DNA of 64,000 nt from Begonia masoniana. Its lineage: Eukaryota > Streptophyta > Magnoliopsida > Cucurbitales > Begoniaceae. Position numbers and translations under genes: made by a program. The notes under the pieces were generated by a model. It saw only the letters and a list, made by a program, of their open reading frames with translations. It ran no database searches and was not told where the DNA came from. Positions 34,296 through 46,127 of the stretch are shown piece by piece. The number at the start of each line of letters is the position of its first letter. Position 1 is the stretch's first letter. The stretch spans positions 53,357,749-53,421,748 of the forward strand of contig CM039505.1 in assembly GCA_022432975.1 (NCBI GenBank). The letters are read 5' to 3'.

Positions 34296-35947
34296 TTTAA
34301 ATTTAAGGGTTAAATTAAAAAAAGAGCTCCAAATACAGATGAAGTTCAAAAAATGGTTTGAATAATTTTTGTGCCTAAAAAATAGATTGAAGTATAAAAA
34401 ACGTGTAAAAAATGGTCTCTCGAAAAACCGATATACCCCCGCATTCAAATTTCTGAAAAGAGAACGGTTTACCACGTTCTAAGAACGACATCGATCTCTT
34501 TCAGAAATTTGAACGCGAAGATAAAACTTTATAAATTAATTTTTAAAAAGGGTAAAGTGTAATTTGGCCTCTACAACTACGTGACATGGGCAATTTACAC
34601 CGTAAACTTAGATAATAGGCAAGAACAACTTTAATATATTAATAATAGGCAATATGCTTCCTACCATCATAATTTCTGTTAAAAATAACATTTTTTCACT
34701 TGTTCATTTTTTTTTCCCGAAATACCCCTCACTGGACCGAACCGGACCAGCTAATTGCACTTTGGTTTTTTATTTTAATTTTAATTATATTCCTCTGTCT
34801 TATCTTTTTCAAGAAATAGGATTAAAAAAAACATTAGAGTGGAATTAGCCGAACCAATCTCGTTCGGTTCGGTCCAGTGAAGGGCATTTCAGGAAAAAAA
34901 TGAACAAGTAAAAAAATGTTACTTTTTGATAAAAAATATGACGATATGGGCTATATTGCCTATTATCAATACATTAAGGTTGTTTTTGCCTATTATTCAA
35001 GTTTACGGTGTAAATTGTCTATTTCACCTAGTTGTAGAGGCCAAATTGCACTTTACCCTTTAAAAAAATACCAAATGATATTTAATTTACTTTAAATTTT
35101 AACCACATGTGCATCTTATCATGGGAAGATAATCTTAAAATTTTCGTGATTTGATAACACTTGTATGAGTTATTATAATTTTTTTATAAAATAAATATTT
35201 AAAATTATAATATATCGTACAAGTGTTCTAAAATCACGAGCATTTCCAGATTATCTTTTCATGATGTGCTGAACATGTGGTACAAATTTCATGTCAATTG
35301 AATATCATTTGATATTTGTTTTAAATTAATTTATAAAGTGAAGAGGAACCTTAATAAATTAATTTAAAAAAATACTAAATGATATTCAATTTATTTTAAC
35401 TTTTTACCACATATTCACCACATCATAAGAAGATAATCTGAAAATTTTCGTGAATTTAGAATGCTTTGTACGATATATTATAATTTTAGTTAACTATTTT
35501 ATAAAAACAATTATAATAAATTATACAATTGTTATAAAATCACAAAAATTTCCTCCGATTATCTTCCAAGATGTGGAGAACACGTGGTAAAAATTTCAAA
35601 TAAATTGAATACCGTTTGATATTTTTTTAAATTAATTTATAAATATTCCTCTTCGCGTTTAAATTTCTGAAGGAGAACGGTTTGTCGTTATCAGAATGCG
35701 GCAAACTGTTCTCATTCAGAAATTTGAACACAGGGGAAAAATGCCCCCGTGGTGAGAATGGTTTGGACGCGACAAATCGTTCTCCTTCAGAAATTTGAAC
35801 GCAGGGGCATATCGGTTTGTCGGAAGGCCATTTTTGAAACGTTTTCGATACTTTAAGCTTTTTTTTTAGACGAAAAAATTGTTGAAGACATTTTTTGAAC
35901 TTTATCCATAGTTTGAGCCATTTTTTGGATTTAACTCTAAATTTAAA
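34296..35947. mobile_element. Large palindromic (foldback) element, copy 1
   Basis: Outer arms pair: GTTCAAAAAATGG and AAATTTGAACGC-type blocks on the left mirror TTTTTTGAACTTT and GAAATTTGAACGCAGGGG on the right. Inside, the block GAAGATAATC...AAAATTTTCGTGA...ATATATTATAATT recurs in alternating orientation (about 35130, 35250, 35430, 35560), giving nested hairpins. Words AGAACGGTTT and AAACCGTTCTC recur near both ends. No coding frame. A related copy is at 61395-62330. It lies just upstream of the CID gene. Confidence 0.7.
34550..35062. mobile_element. MITE-like inverted repeat nested in the palindromic element
   Basis: Almost perfect arms: AAAGGGTAAAGTGTAATTTG at the left and CAAATTGCACTTTACCCTTT at the right, continuing through GGCCTCTACAAC, AATTTACACCGTAAACTT and CACTGGACCGAAC with their mirrors. 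Arms are about 200 bp each; the centre is at about 34800. The copy at 61395-62330 lacks this unit at the matching place, which supports insertion into an existing palindrome. TSD not resolved because the site is a run of T and A. Confidence 0.8.
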
Positions 35948-36660
35948 CTACAAATGTAATTTTCAATTTAATTCGATTTGGTTTTCGAGATTTTATTTTT
36001 CTCACTTAATATTTCACATCGTCCTCCAATCAATTCATAGCCTTTAATAACTTTGTCACATGATCTTATTTTTACCATCGGCAATAAAAGCATCCAAATT
36101 TTTGTTAGGGAAAATTATAATAGGCCGATTTAATCCTTACGAATGGTCAATCAAATCTTGTGAACGGTAAATTAGGTAAAAAAAAAATCAAATATGACAT
36201 TTTTGTTCCACCCCGTGTTAACCTTGACAAAAATTAAATAAAACGATGAGGTGACTCTACTAATTACCGATCTATCAAGAAAATGTAAGTATCTAATCTA
36301 TTTTATCATAACCTTGCATGATCATGGCCACACCTAAAGAGGCACAAACTTTTACGTAGCAATTCCTCTGGTTTTTACCACCAATTGGGAATGTTAATTG
36401 AAAATAAGAATATTTGACACTAAGTAACAAGAGATATAGCATCAATGTAAAATATTATGTGTATATATATATCAACCATATCTTTAAATAAAACCTGGCC
36501 CGGCCAAAACACGACGGCAACAACAATTTTCCAAACCTATCCGCTAGAAACCCAATTACTAAACAAAACTTTACTCATGACGAAATGATTTACTTAACTA
36601 AAATTCTATAACTCAACCACACAGAACTTTCTGATATTCACCGAAAACTCAAACATTTCA
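35948..36660. other. Intergenic, no gene recognised
   Basis: AT-rich sequence with a TA run near 36465. No frame with family resemblance and no clear element ends. Confidence 0.4.
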
Positions 36661-37021
36661 GGAGTAAGGTTGAGAAATATAAATCATTTCATTTATTCAA
36701 TAATCTGTCTTTTCAAGTTACAATATTAGAACTTAAATAGTAAAGTTAGAGCTAACCCTACAAGAAGAAAAATTAACTTTAACGAAAATAAATAAAACAT
36801 ATAGATAATAAAACTAAAATGTCCAAGATGTCCTCGTCAACTCTGTCGGAGTAGAAGAATCACCAAGTCAAGTTGACGGAACCACAAAGCAGTAAGCTGA
36901 TCAATCACCCAACTATAAGCTAAGCGGTTGAGCAACCTTCTTCCGACGTCCATAGACTTGTGTAACCGGAGGCCTGGACCGAGAATCTTTCCGAGCTGGT
37001 CGTGAATCCGGCAAAGAAAGA

Positions 37022-37516
37022 TCATGATGACTTCGAAAGAATTCCAAGAGGTTTGGATCCAAGTGTCTCTCCAGAAATCCACCTACAATCACTGTCTGGT
37101 CGATCCATCCAACGAACCAGGAAGCGCTGAACCTCACCTTCATTAGTAAATACAATTTGTTCATCTAAAATAACATCAATTTTATCCTTATGTGTTGTGA
37201 CATGGGATGTTGAGGAAACATAATTAACAGATGTAAGTTCAAAATCGATAGATGAAGGTAGAAAAGGGTCAGCAGACGAACTAAAGTGCCTTTTATAAGC
37301 AATTAAGTCCTCTACATTAAAAGTAGGATGATAACCAAAATGAGGTGGAAGATCAACGACATATGCATTTGGGCCAATTCGCTTTAGAATTTTAAATGAA
37401 CCAACACTACGAGCTTGCAATTTAGAACCAGATTCAGATGTACGCCGCTCAGGGCGAATTCGAATCATATAAGATGCATTACTAGCTTCTATTTGTTTAT
37501 TGACCTCTATATGCAC
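37022..37516 (-). pseudogene. Gypsy integrase C-terminus and chromodomain fragment, left arm
   Basis: 165 codons: IEVNKQIEASNASY, the IRPERR...LKRIGPNAYVVDLPP block, then FTNEGEVQRFLVRWMDRPDSDCRWI, where the last part has the V-R-W pattern of a retroelement chromodomain. The segment between NASY and IRPERR is deleted relative to the right arm. Reads on the minus strand. Confidence 0.8.
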
Positions 37517-37519
37517 ATC

Positions 37520-38276
37520 ATGATGCCCTTAGACCTGCTTCCTATGTCGCCACATGCTAGTGTGTCTATGTTTGCTGAAAATTTCGCACAACATCTTCAT
37601 GATTTGCATATAGAGGTCAATAAACAAATAGAGGCTAGTAATGCATCATATAAATTATGAGTTGATTCACACACTCGACAGGTTAAATTTAATATTGGAG
37701 ATTATGTTATGGTTCGAATTCGCCCTGAGCGGCGTACATCTGGATCTGGTTCTAAATTGCAAGCTCGTAGTATTGGTCAATTTAAAATTCTAAAGCGAAT
37801 TAGCCCAAATGCATATGTCGTTGATCTTCAACCTCATTTTGGTTATCATCCTACTTTTAATGTAGAGGACTTGATTGCTTATAAAGACCACTTTAGTCTG
37901 TCTGTTGACCATTTTTTACATTCATCTATCGATTTTGAACCTACATCTGTTAATTCTGCTTTCCCACCATCCCCTGTCACAACACATAAGGATAAAATTG
38001 ATGCTATTTTAGATGAAAAGATTGTATTTACCAATGAAGGTGAAGTTCAGGGCTTCCTGGTTTGTTGGGTAGATTGACTAGATAGTGATTGTACGTGGAT
38101 TTCCAGAGAGACACTTCAGCACTTGGATCCAGACCTCTTGGAGTTCTTTCGGAGTCATCAGAATCTTTCTTTGCTGGATTCCCGACCAACTAAGAAATAT
38201 TCTCGGTCTAGACCTCCAGTTACACAAGTCTATGGACGTCGGAAGAAGGTTGCTCAATCGCTTAGCTTATGGTTGA
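37520..38276 (+). pseudogene. Gypsy integrase C-terminus and chromodomain fragment, right arm
   Basis: Broken plus-strand frames: SPHASVSMFAENFAQHLHDL, then after a stop VKFNIGDYVMVRIRPERRTS and the same block as the left arm, then FTNEGEVQGFLVCWVD with a stop. It retains the GDYVMV segment lost from the other arm. Confidence 0.8.
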
Positions 38277-38343
38277 GTGATTAATCAGCTTGCTGTCTTG
38301 TGGTTCCGTCAACTTGACAGGGTGATTCTTCTATCCTAGGAGA

Positions 38344-38505
38344 GTTGATGAGGATATCTTGGACATTTTAGTTTTATTATCTATATTTTTTATTTATTTA
38401 TTTCAGTTAAAGTTAATTTCTCATCTTGATTAGCCCTAACTTTTATTGAAATAAATAAATAAATATATAGATAATAAAACTAAAATGTCCAAAATGTCCT
38501 CATCA
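38344..38505. repeat. Inverted pair of Gypsy LTR starts
   Basis: TGATGAGGATATCTTGGACA at 38344 is mirrored by TGTCCAAAATGTCCTCATCA ending at 38505, with short AT-rich sequence between. The outer edge is exactly where the bL25 coding sequence is cut. Confidence 0.75.
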
Positions 38506-40920
38506 GATGTACCTTGAGGTCTCCCATTACCAGCTTTTGGCCAACATCCAACTCACTCAAATCGACATCAATCTACGGTGGGATAATCTCTGCAGGGCAA
38601 AGAAATTTGACAGTCCTCTTGATTGTATTCTTGATCCTGCCAACAAAATCATCTGATAGTTAACAGTTGAAATGTTCGATACCCGTGCTTCGAGTAAAAT
38701 TGTTAAGCTGTTCACAATAGCCTGCTCAAGGAGTGATCATCTATAAGAAGCGAGGTAAATGAAATTTTAACTATGCCACAAAAATCCATTCAATTCATAC
38801 TTCACGTAACTAGTTAAATTATACAATTACTATCCCCACAATTTTGGCACATACAATCTCAGTACTTAAAAAACTACAATATAAATTTCCTAAACAATGG
38901 AATTTAAAACACATCATAAGGAGTGTAGTATATGAGAAACGCTGAAGCCGGGCTTATTTTCAAAGCAGTTCATGAAAGAACTTCCAACTTCATTGGAATC
39001 TGATGATAGTAATATACTAAGCTTAAGAATCTCATGAAAGGAGAATTGCATTTGTAAATCTTTGAATCTCAAGTAGCTATAATATTAAATAAATAACAGG
39101 TATACTAAAAATATATTTTGAAACTTTTTCAGAGTTACAAATTTCAATCGACCTTCTATACATATAACCAAGATTGTATTTAGTATCAATATTCTTTTTG
39201 AAAAAATTGCACCATTCTACTAACACACTTCTTTTATTTTTTAAATCTTGAGGGCTTAATATGTTTTCTTATCAACAAGCAATTTCTCTCATTTGATGTT
39301 TTGGGATAGCATCAATCTTACATGATCCAATGCGGTTTATTTTCACGATAATAAAAGTAACGATCTTGTGAAGAAAATGCAACTTATGGATTTAACTATT
39401 TATGGCAAGATCTAAATGTAATTCTTGACTCACTCTAGTGTTTTATCTCCCACAAAGAAGTTTCATATCTTCACTAATTAAAAATGACACTACCTTTTCT
39501 TAATCCAGCTGAAACATCTTCTCCACGGTATAGAAGAGGAATATTGACTTTTAGCAAAGCCTGTGGAGGCGCCCTTATGAAAGTAACATTTAGTGGAGCA
39601 TCTGTTCCAGCATGGAGATGAAGCTGAAATAATGTTAACAAAGATGACTTAATCATAGAAATTCAAAGATGATATGCAACATATAAGTGAGCATCACCTG
39701 ACTACCGAGATGCGGGATGATATAATATATTTCTTTGTAAAATTGAATATTACATAGAAAAAACAATGAACCATAATCAAATTGATGTTGAAAAAAAAAA
39801 ATCAAGCTAAGACCCAGTTACTAAGATTTTTCAACAAATAACCTTACAGAACAGTATAGGATCATTACTTCTAGTTCTTGGTAACAGAAATAAAAGTTGC
39901 AAACTAGCAGAAGTGGAAAAACTTGACGGCAGCTAGCATGAGATTATACAGTTGACTGGCAGGACTCTTGTGGTACCCACCATGGATTTCTAGGATCAAG
40001 TATAAGTTTTTTGAACAACCCGTAAGAACTTGATGGCAGATATTAATATGATTGAGTTGACCAACAAAATCTTAAAGCAGAAAAAAAAAATCTAAAACAG
40101 GAATATTTTAAATAAAGCAAATTAACTTATGGGACCTTTTTGGGGCCAAATCCACCAAATGAATTTTTTTTTTTTTCAGTAGAAGAACTGAGAAAAATAA
40201 AGAAGAGAAAACAAGAAATATGTCATTTCTTGTCTTAATTCCGTCAGAAACAAAAGTAAGGCTTTAATATTTATCACTCTTCTTTGATAGTTTAAACAGA
40301 TAAAACATATTTAAGAACCTGAACCTTTCATGAACAAATCAAGTTTATAAAGAATTCCTTATTCTTTATTAGCAAAAGTTTAATTCTATAAGCAAGCAAA
40401 CTAAGCATCTTTGAGTTCAATGAACGAGGCATATCATCAGCGCATTCCTATGTTCAAACAAAGATGAAACGAAGCTGACATGTAACTAGCATTGTACAGC
40501 TTAATCGACTGATAGAATACCTGTCTGGGTAAAATCCGAATTCTCTCAATTACATCCTCGGACGCAAACTCCGATCTCACTTCAAGATCAAAAAGCCTGG
40601 AGCGGAAGAACGAACGCCCAATAAGATTAACAAGATTCCTAATCTAGTTCGTCCGGACAGAGATGAGGCGCTTGTTTCCACCATGCTGGCCATCCTCCTG
40701 CTCAAACAAGATGCTAGGAACACGTCCAGCCTAGCGCTCGTTGGCAGAGTTATTGCTACCAGAGGAAGAGCGAGGGATAGCAACGATCGTCAGGGCGAAT
40801 TTAGGATCCGGCGTCGAAAAACCTTCCAAATAGACGAATAAAGGCTCTACGTCGGGCTGGGGGACCGCAGCTGCGGCGGCTAGCGAAAACCGCCAGGAAA
40901 TGGAACGATTTGCTCAGCAT
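38506..40920 (-). pseudogene. Organellar ribosomal protein bL25 (L25/TL5-CTC type) pseudogene
   Basis: Three exon-like parts: about 40521-40920, 39494-39623 and 38506-38636. They read ...AGRVPSILFEQEDGQHGGNK, LHLHAGTDAPLNVTFIRAP, GEDVSAGLRKG and KNTIKRTVKFLCPAEIIPP, DVDLSELDVGQKLVMGD, the pattern of plant nuclear-encoded bL25 that binds 5S rRNA in an organelle ribosome. Damage: in-frame TAG at 40731-40733, 40644-40646 and 38573-38575; a frame break at the exon 2/3 join; the best ATG (40920) is out of frame with the domain; the third exon stops after KVH at the LTR edge 38505, losing the C-terminus. The gene is almost certainly dead in this copy. Confidence 0.8.
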
Positions 40921-42086
40921 GAGACACTGGTGGAGCAGATTGCAGGGTTTTACGTTGAACTTGGACAAGAGGGCTTAGGTAGTCATGGAGGTTTTGGGCC
41001 CAACTGGCCTCACCCTCATGACAACAAAACTAGAGCTTCATCTTGTTCTGTGTCGTCTCTCCAAGTTTTCTTTGTATTCATCCATTAAGTTACAAGTGGT
41101 ATGATCCAGATCCGGTTCGGGTTCAACCAGTTCTTCAATAGAATCAAATTGAAACCGAACAATAGTCTGATTCCAGTTGGGGACAGACGAATAAAAGTTA
41201 TGGTTGACCGGACAAGGACTTAAGATCTAAAAACTTTTTTGGGATACTGGAACGATTGATCGTCTTAAACATTTCGATTGAGTAGAGATTTTCATTCGGT
41301 TGATTGTTTTTATAAAAATAAGGTCGCTTTTCAAAATTTCGGAAGTGCAAACTGACCCCTTCGAATTTGATTTGATATGCAACTAAATTGACTTTGGTCC
41401 CTAGCTTCAAAAACCAATTGAACCATTGTCGATTCTTGAACAAACACTAGTTAGAAGTTTTTCTTATGTAAAAACAATTTTTACTATCTTACTTGACGTT
41501 AAAATTAATATCCACGTAAACTCGTAGAATTCAATCTCTCGTTCAAAACTTATCAATTTAGTTACAATTTGAACTTGCACACGTGTATGTAGGATAGGTA
41601 GGACTCAAATCTAGACTTGATTTCGTATTTTATGTTGCATGGAACATATATCGAACTATCGTGAATTTTGCGACTCAATTTTATGATTATTTAAAGAGAA
41701 AAACAAAATCTTAAATAAAATTTGTTATGCAGGTTCATTGGCTTGACCCAAAATAATTCGAGTAACAAATTTCTAATAATCTTTATATTGACACAAATTT
41801 CATATCAGAAAACCAAAACGCGGACTTTTTCACTAGACCCAAAAGAACTTGAAATATCAAATTTTAGCAATCTTCACCTTGAAAAGAATTCTAATGCAAT
41901 GAACAAGTTCATAAATCATTAACCAATCTTCATTTTCCACGCAACTTTTAAAGGAGATTTGCAATGTGGGCTCATCTGATTGTCTAAAAAATTCAAATTA
42001 CCAAACTATACAAATACTAAGGTCAAATTCAACAACTGATACTAATCAAGTTTAAGAAACATTTGATCCAAATATGATGACATCTT
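40921..42086. other. Intergenic, no gene recognised
   Basis: No frame with family resemblance on either strand. It must include the former promoter of the bL25 copy. Otherwise AT-rich. Confidence 0.4.
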
Positions 42087-43240
42087 TGTAGGATCGAGAT
42101 TGTTTAAGAGGGGGGGTGAATTAGACCTTTTTAATTTTCTTAAACTAATCAGCAAGCAAACACAATAATGCAAATAACAGAGAGAGAGAGAAAAAAATCA
42201 ACACAAGATTTTTACGTGGTTCGACCAAACCTTGCCTACATCCACGCTTCAAGGTTCACCCCTTGAAGATCCTTAACCTTCTCCTCAGCGAGAAAAACAG
42301 ATCGAAATTTCGGGTTCCGATCAACTGCCTTTACAATTCAGGATTGAACTTCACGGGCGTCAATCCACTGCCTTATACAGATTGTTGAGTTCGTAAATGG
42401 TAAGCTCAGACTACACTCTCACAAGGATTAAATCTCAAGTTAATGTAGAGAGGTGTAGAAGAAATACAGAGTATGAATGATTTTGCAGATTAGGGCTCAA
42501 GAGTAAGATTCGCAAAAGTTGTTCCTTCGTGCTCTAACCTTGGCTTAAATACTCTGTATGTTAGTCGGCTCTTGATTTCAATGCTCCTCATCCAATAATG
42601 GAAACTTTGTTACCGTTGGAGCAGCTTTCGTACAATTTCAGGTAGCCGTTGCCGTCTGTAGTTGTAAGTCGTCGTTGCCATTAAAGTTCTGGAGTTAATG
42701 CTCAAAACGACGTCACTGTAGCTTCGCGGCTATTTTAAATTCTGGCGGAAGATCATCGGTGGAAGCAGCTTTAAAAGCTATCAACATGAGTATCTTCAAA
42801 ACGCCATCGGTAGATGCAACCTTGAGGACTCCATCGGCAGATGCAGCTTGGAATGCTATCGGCAGATGGAGCTCGAATGTTATCGGCAGATGCAGCTCGA
42901 ATGTTATCGGCAGATGGAGCTCGAAAGTTATCGGCAGATGCAGGCTTTGAATTCCATCGGCAGATGCACCTTGAAAAATCGTCGGCAGATGCATGTTTTC
43001 AAACTTCATCGGCAGAAGCATCTTGACATTCCATCGGCAGATGTGAGCATTGAATGCCATCGGTAGATGTGACTTGAACGCCATCGGTAGATGTCTTTAT
43101 TTAAGTACTTTGCCTTTGTCGTTTAGCAATCGGTTTGAGTTGTCTTCAAATGCCATCGGCAGGAAGAACTAAAACAGCAGACGTAATCGACAGATGTAAC
43201 TTTTGTTTACCAATTTTTCAGCCCTGTACACTTAACTCGA
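42087..43240. mobile_element. Probable retrotransposon LTR or related repeat
   Basis: It opens TGTAGGATCGAGATTG followed by a GGGGGGGTGAATTAGA block and TTTTTACGTGGTTCG, a combination that recurs in many plant Copia-like repeats. The right part is a tandem array. I could not find a TSD or partner LTR, so the class and ends are uncertain. Confidence 0.4.
42750..43175. repeat. Degenerate 24-27-bp tandem array
   Basis: About 15 units, each starting ATCGGCAGATG or ATCGGTAGATG, followed by 13-16 variable bases ending in a CC or TT before the next ATCGG. The four units near 42865-42955 are most alike (24 bp). Units differ by several bases, so the array is old. Long open frames here are a by-product of the period. 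Confidence 0.85.
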
Positions 43241-44540
43241 TTCATTAGACAACTAAAATACCCTTTTTAAGGGTATTTCCAAAAGATTAAAATCAAATGC
43301 ATAATTCAATATTCTCATTTTATAAACATAATCAAATTACATACTTATCTTTCAAATACATCATCAAAAACATATTTAGACTTAAACTCTATTTAAGTCA
43401 ACAATCTTCTCATAGTCTCAATCCAAATGTTCATAGTAAGCTTGTCATAACCAAATTGATTTTCGAAACCCTTAACAATTCCATTATCGTTATCATGACA
43501 CGACAAAAATATCAAATTTTAATCTTAACATGGAATGTCATAATTCAAAGAGTATACCACTAATTATTCAAAAAAACTTTCAATAAAAATATTTAATCCA
43601 AAACGCAAGCTTTAATAAAATATGTAGAACCTAAAATTTGATACCCAAAATTACACAAATCACAAAATTCCAAAAGATATCTCAAAATTTTAGCAGATAT
43701 ATTTTACATCTAGATGAGCTATATTTATTATTCTATCAATAAAAATACAAACTTTTATACCTTCAATCAACAAAACTTTAGCCAAATTAATATCGACAAG
43801 GATATTAACACATAACCCAAAGGTTCAAGATTCTCTACTTAATGTATTCAACACATAACCTCGTTTAATAATAATAAGGTTATAATTCCTTTCCCATCAC
43901 ACCGTATCAATATCATCCTTCTTCAATCATTTTAAACCAAATCAATATAATATTATCAAGGATTATCAACATGCAAACCATGAATTCAACGTATAATCCC
44001 ATAACACAATTTTCTTGGCTTAAACTATGTAATATTCAACATAGTTTAGAGAATACTTAAAAGTATGAGTTCTTTCATCTTTGATCTTTTTTTATTTCTT
44101 CACTTCCACACTTTGATTTTTAGCTCAAAAGAGTCCTCTTGAATAGAGGAATAACTTTGATTGAGGGCATGGGGTTGTTTTCATTCATTCCTTTCGATTT
44201 CTTCTTTTTTTCCTCTCTTCCCTTCCCTCTTTTCTTTTCCTTCTCTCCCTTTCTTTCTTTATCTTCTGAATCAGAAAAAAAACGTTCTGATTACTCATTC
44301 ATTTTACATACTAGATTACTCTTAGGGTGGTAGAATTGTCCTTTTGCCCAATTTGTCTCTTTAAAATGACATTTTTAACCTTTTGTGTGCATATATTTGC
44401 AAAATAACTTTACGTAATTATGTTTTAAATACAATTGGTTTAAACTAATTATTTTAAATTAGTCTTAAACTAATCTGCATGATTATCAATCAACTTTATT
44501 TTTCTTTAGTTACACTTTAATCAATTAATCAAATAATTAG
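43241..44540. other. Intergenic, no gene recognised
   Basis: AT-rich with a pyrimidine-rich run at 44190-44260. No domain is recognised on either strand. Confidence 0.4.
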
Positions 44541-44559
44541 TTACTAATCTTAAAACTAT

Positions 44560-46127
44560 ATATGGTACTATCCGATTGTTCATTAGGTTTCATTCTTGAC
44601 ATGCTAAATCATATCCAACATAGTTCATATGACCTGCTTTATGCTCCTCAGTTCTATTGTTTGAGTCGAAATCGTAAGTCCAAATTCGATTATTTCTCTA
44701 GCGCTTTGTTGAATTTACACATATATTACTTTATATCATCATATCAAACTCTGACTATGCTCATAAGAAGCACGTTCGTTAATTTTCGTGCAAAAATCAA
44801 TATCTTTTTGTGCATACATCCAAATGATTTAATTTCTCCTTCAATATATAGTTAAGTATCTGCTATAATACTTGTTTTTTGTTTTGGAAATATACTATCA
44901 ACTTCTTGGTCAATTTTTTTTCTCAAAATCATCTAATAGAATGACTATCCAATAGAGTGGTTTGAATTGTTCATATTTTTCATCACATAGTTTATTATCA
45001 TCTTAATCACATTTAAACATTTTAATTGTAATTATTAAAGTTAATTTCAACTCAGACTATCATATACATCTTGCTCCACCGATTGTTTCCCGCATACTTT
45101 GTCTATGTGACCAACAAACTCTCAATTTATCAAGTTTTTCATTTTGTAACACTTTCCAGTCCAAGAAGATTCACGTTCGTCCATTTTTAGTGTCTTTGTA
45201 ATGAGCTCCAGCTCTTTTCACTTGTTACAATTGGATGTATGAAGTTCTTCTCCAAAAATTTCAGTTTCAAGTGCTAGAAATTTATTTAAACATGAATAAT
45301 TGTACTCGTTTTTGTTGGATTTTCTTTTTAAAATTAAAATCTGATGTTCTTGTTGTGTTCACAAACTTCTATCCTTATCTTGTCACTCAATTTAATTCTT
45401 CAATTAAATTTATTCAAATTGATGCCAGTGATGAATTTGTTGCACTTTCATCGTTCATCATCTAGAGGAATGGTTAATAGATTTTCTCGTCCATCCACTC
45501 CGAGTCAAAATGAAGAGTTGAAAGGAAAAATAGGCATGTTGTAGAAGTCGAACTTTCTTTATTATTCCAAGCACATGTTCCATTGAAATATTGGAATTAT
45601 GCTTTCGTCTCTATTGTAGTATTCATAAATAGATTGTCTAATCTCGTTCTATATAACACTTCTCCATTTCACTGTCTTTATAAATAACAACTAGATTGTG
45701 GCTTTCTAAAGGTGTTTGGTTGCTCGTGTTTTTCGTGACTAAGATCATATTATACCCACAAACTGTTTCCTCGTTCCGTTGAGCGTATTTTTAGGACATT
45801 GCATTTCACACAAATGTTATTGATGCCTTGATCCTTAATCTGGTTGACTCTATGCTTCACGTCATGTTTTCAATGAATTTTCTTTTCTATTTGCAAGAAA
45901 ATTCATGTACTTCTCACTTGTGTCATGTTTGTGTCTCATCTCCCAATCTTCCACCCTTACCATGTCCTGATTAACCTCATTCTGAATCCTCTCAATCTAC
46001 TTCATCAGCTCCTTGTTTTTGTCCTTCTCACTGTCCTTCATTTTCTTCCTTCCCACTTACCCTCCACCCTTTACCTGAAATTCAACCTCAAGTTACTAAT
46101 ATTTATCCAATGGTAACCTGAGCCAAG
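44560..46127 (+). pseudogene. Old degenerate Ty1/copia element, integrase part
   Basis: Shifted plus-strand frames give FQAHVPLKYWNYAF, SVFLGHCISHK and YASRHV-like words, the integrase-to-RT linker region of a Copia polyprotein, followed by Pro/Ser-rich sequence ending ...MVT (TGA) AK. It is interrupted at 46127 by a younger Copia and resumes at 52988. Many frame breaks mark it as old. Left end not defined. Confidence 0.7.

Larger units (their letters stand above)
36690..38345. mobile_element. Head-to-head palindrome of two Gypsy 3' ends
   Basis: The left arm (36837-37516, minus) and right arm (about 37609-38345, plus) both encode the C-terminal integrase region and chromodomain-like tail of a Ty3/gypsy polyprotein: VRIRPERRTSGSGSKLQARS, NAYVVDL.PHFGYHPTFNV and IVFTNEGEVQ. 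The arms differ by a 64-bp deletion on the left and by stops at different places. Both run outward into the same LTR start (GATGAGGAYATCTTGGACAT). A spacer of about 90 bp separates them. This is a rearranged relic, not a working element. Confidence 0.8.

Noticed and set aside
42713..43084. Open frames on both strands over the 24-27-bp array
   Set aside because: By-product of the tandem repeat; all frames show the same internal repetition.
42750..43175. CRISPR-like array (regular short repeats)
   Set aside because: Units are head-to-tail degenerate tandem repeats without unique spacers, in a plant nuclear context.
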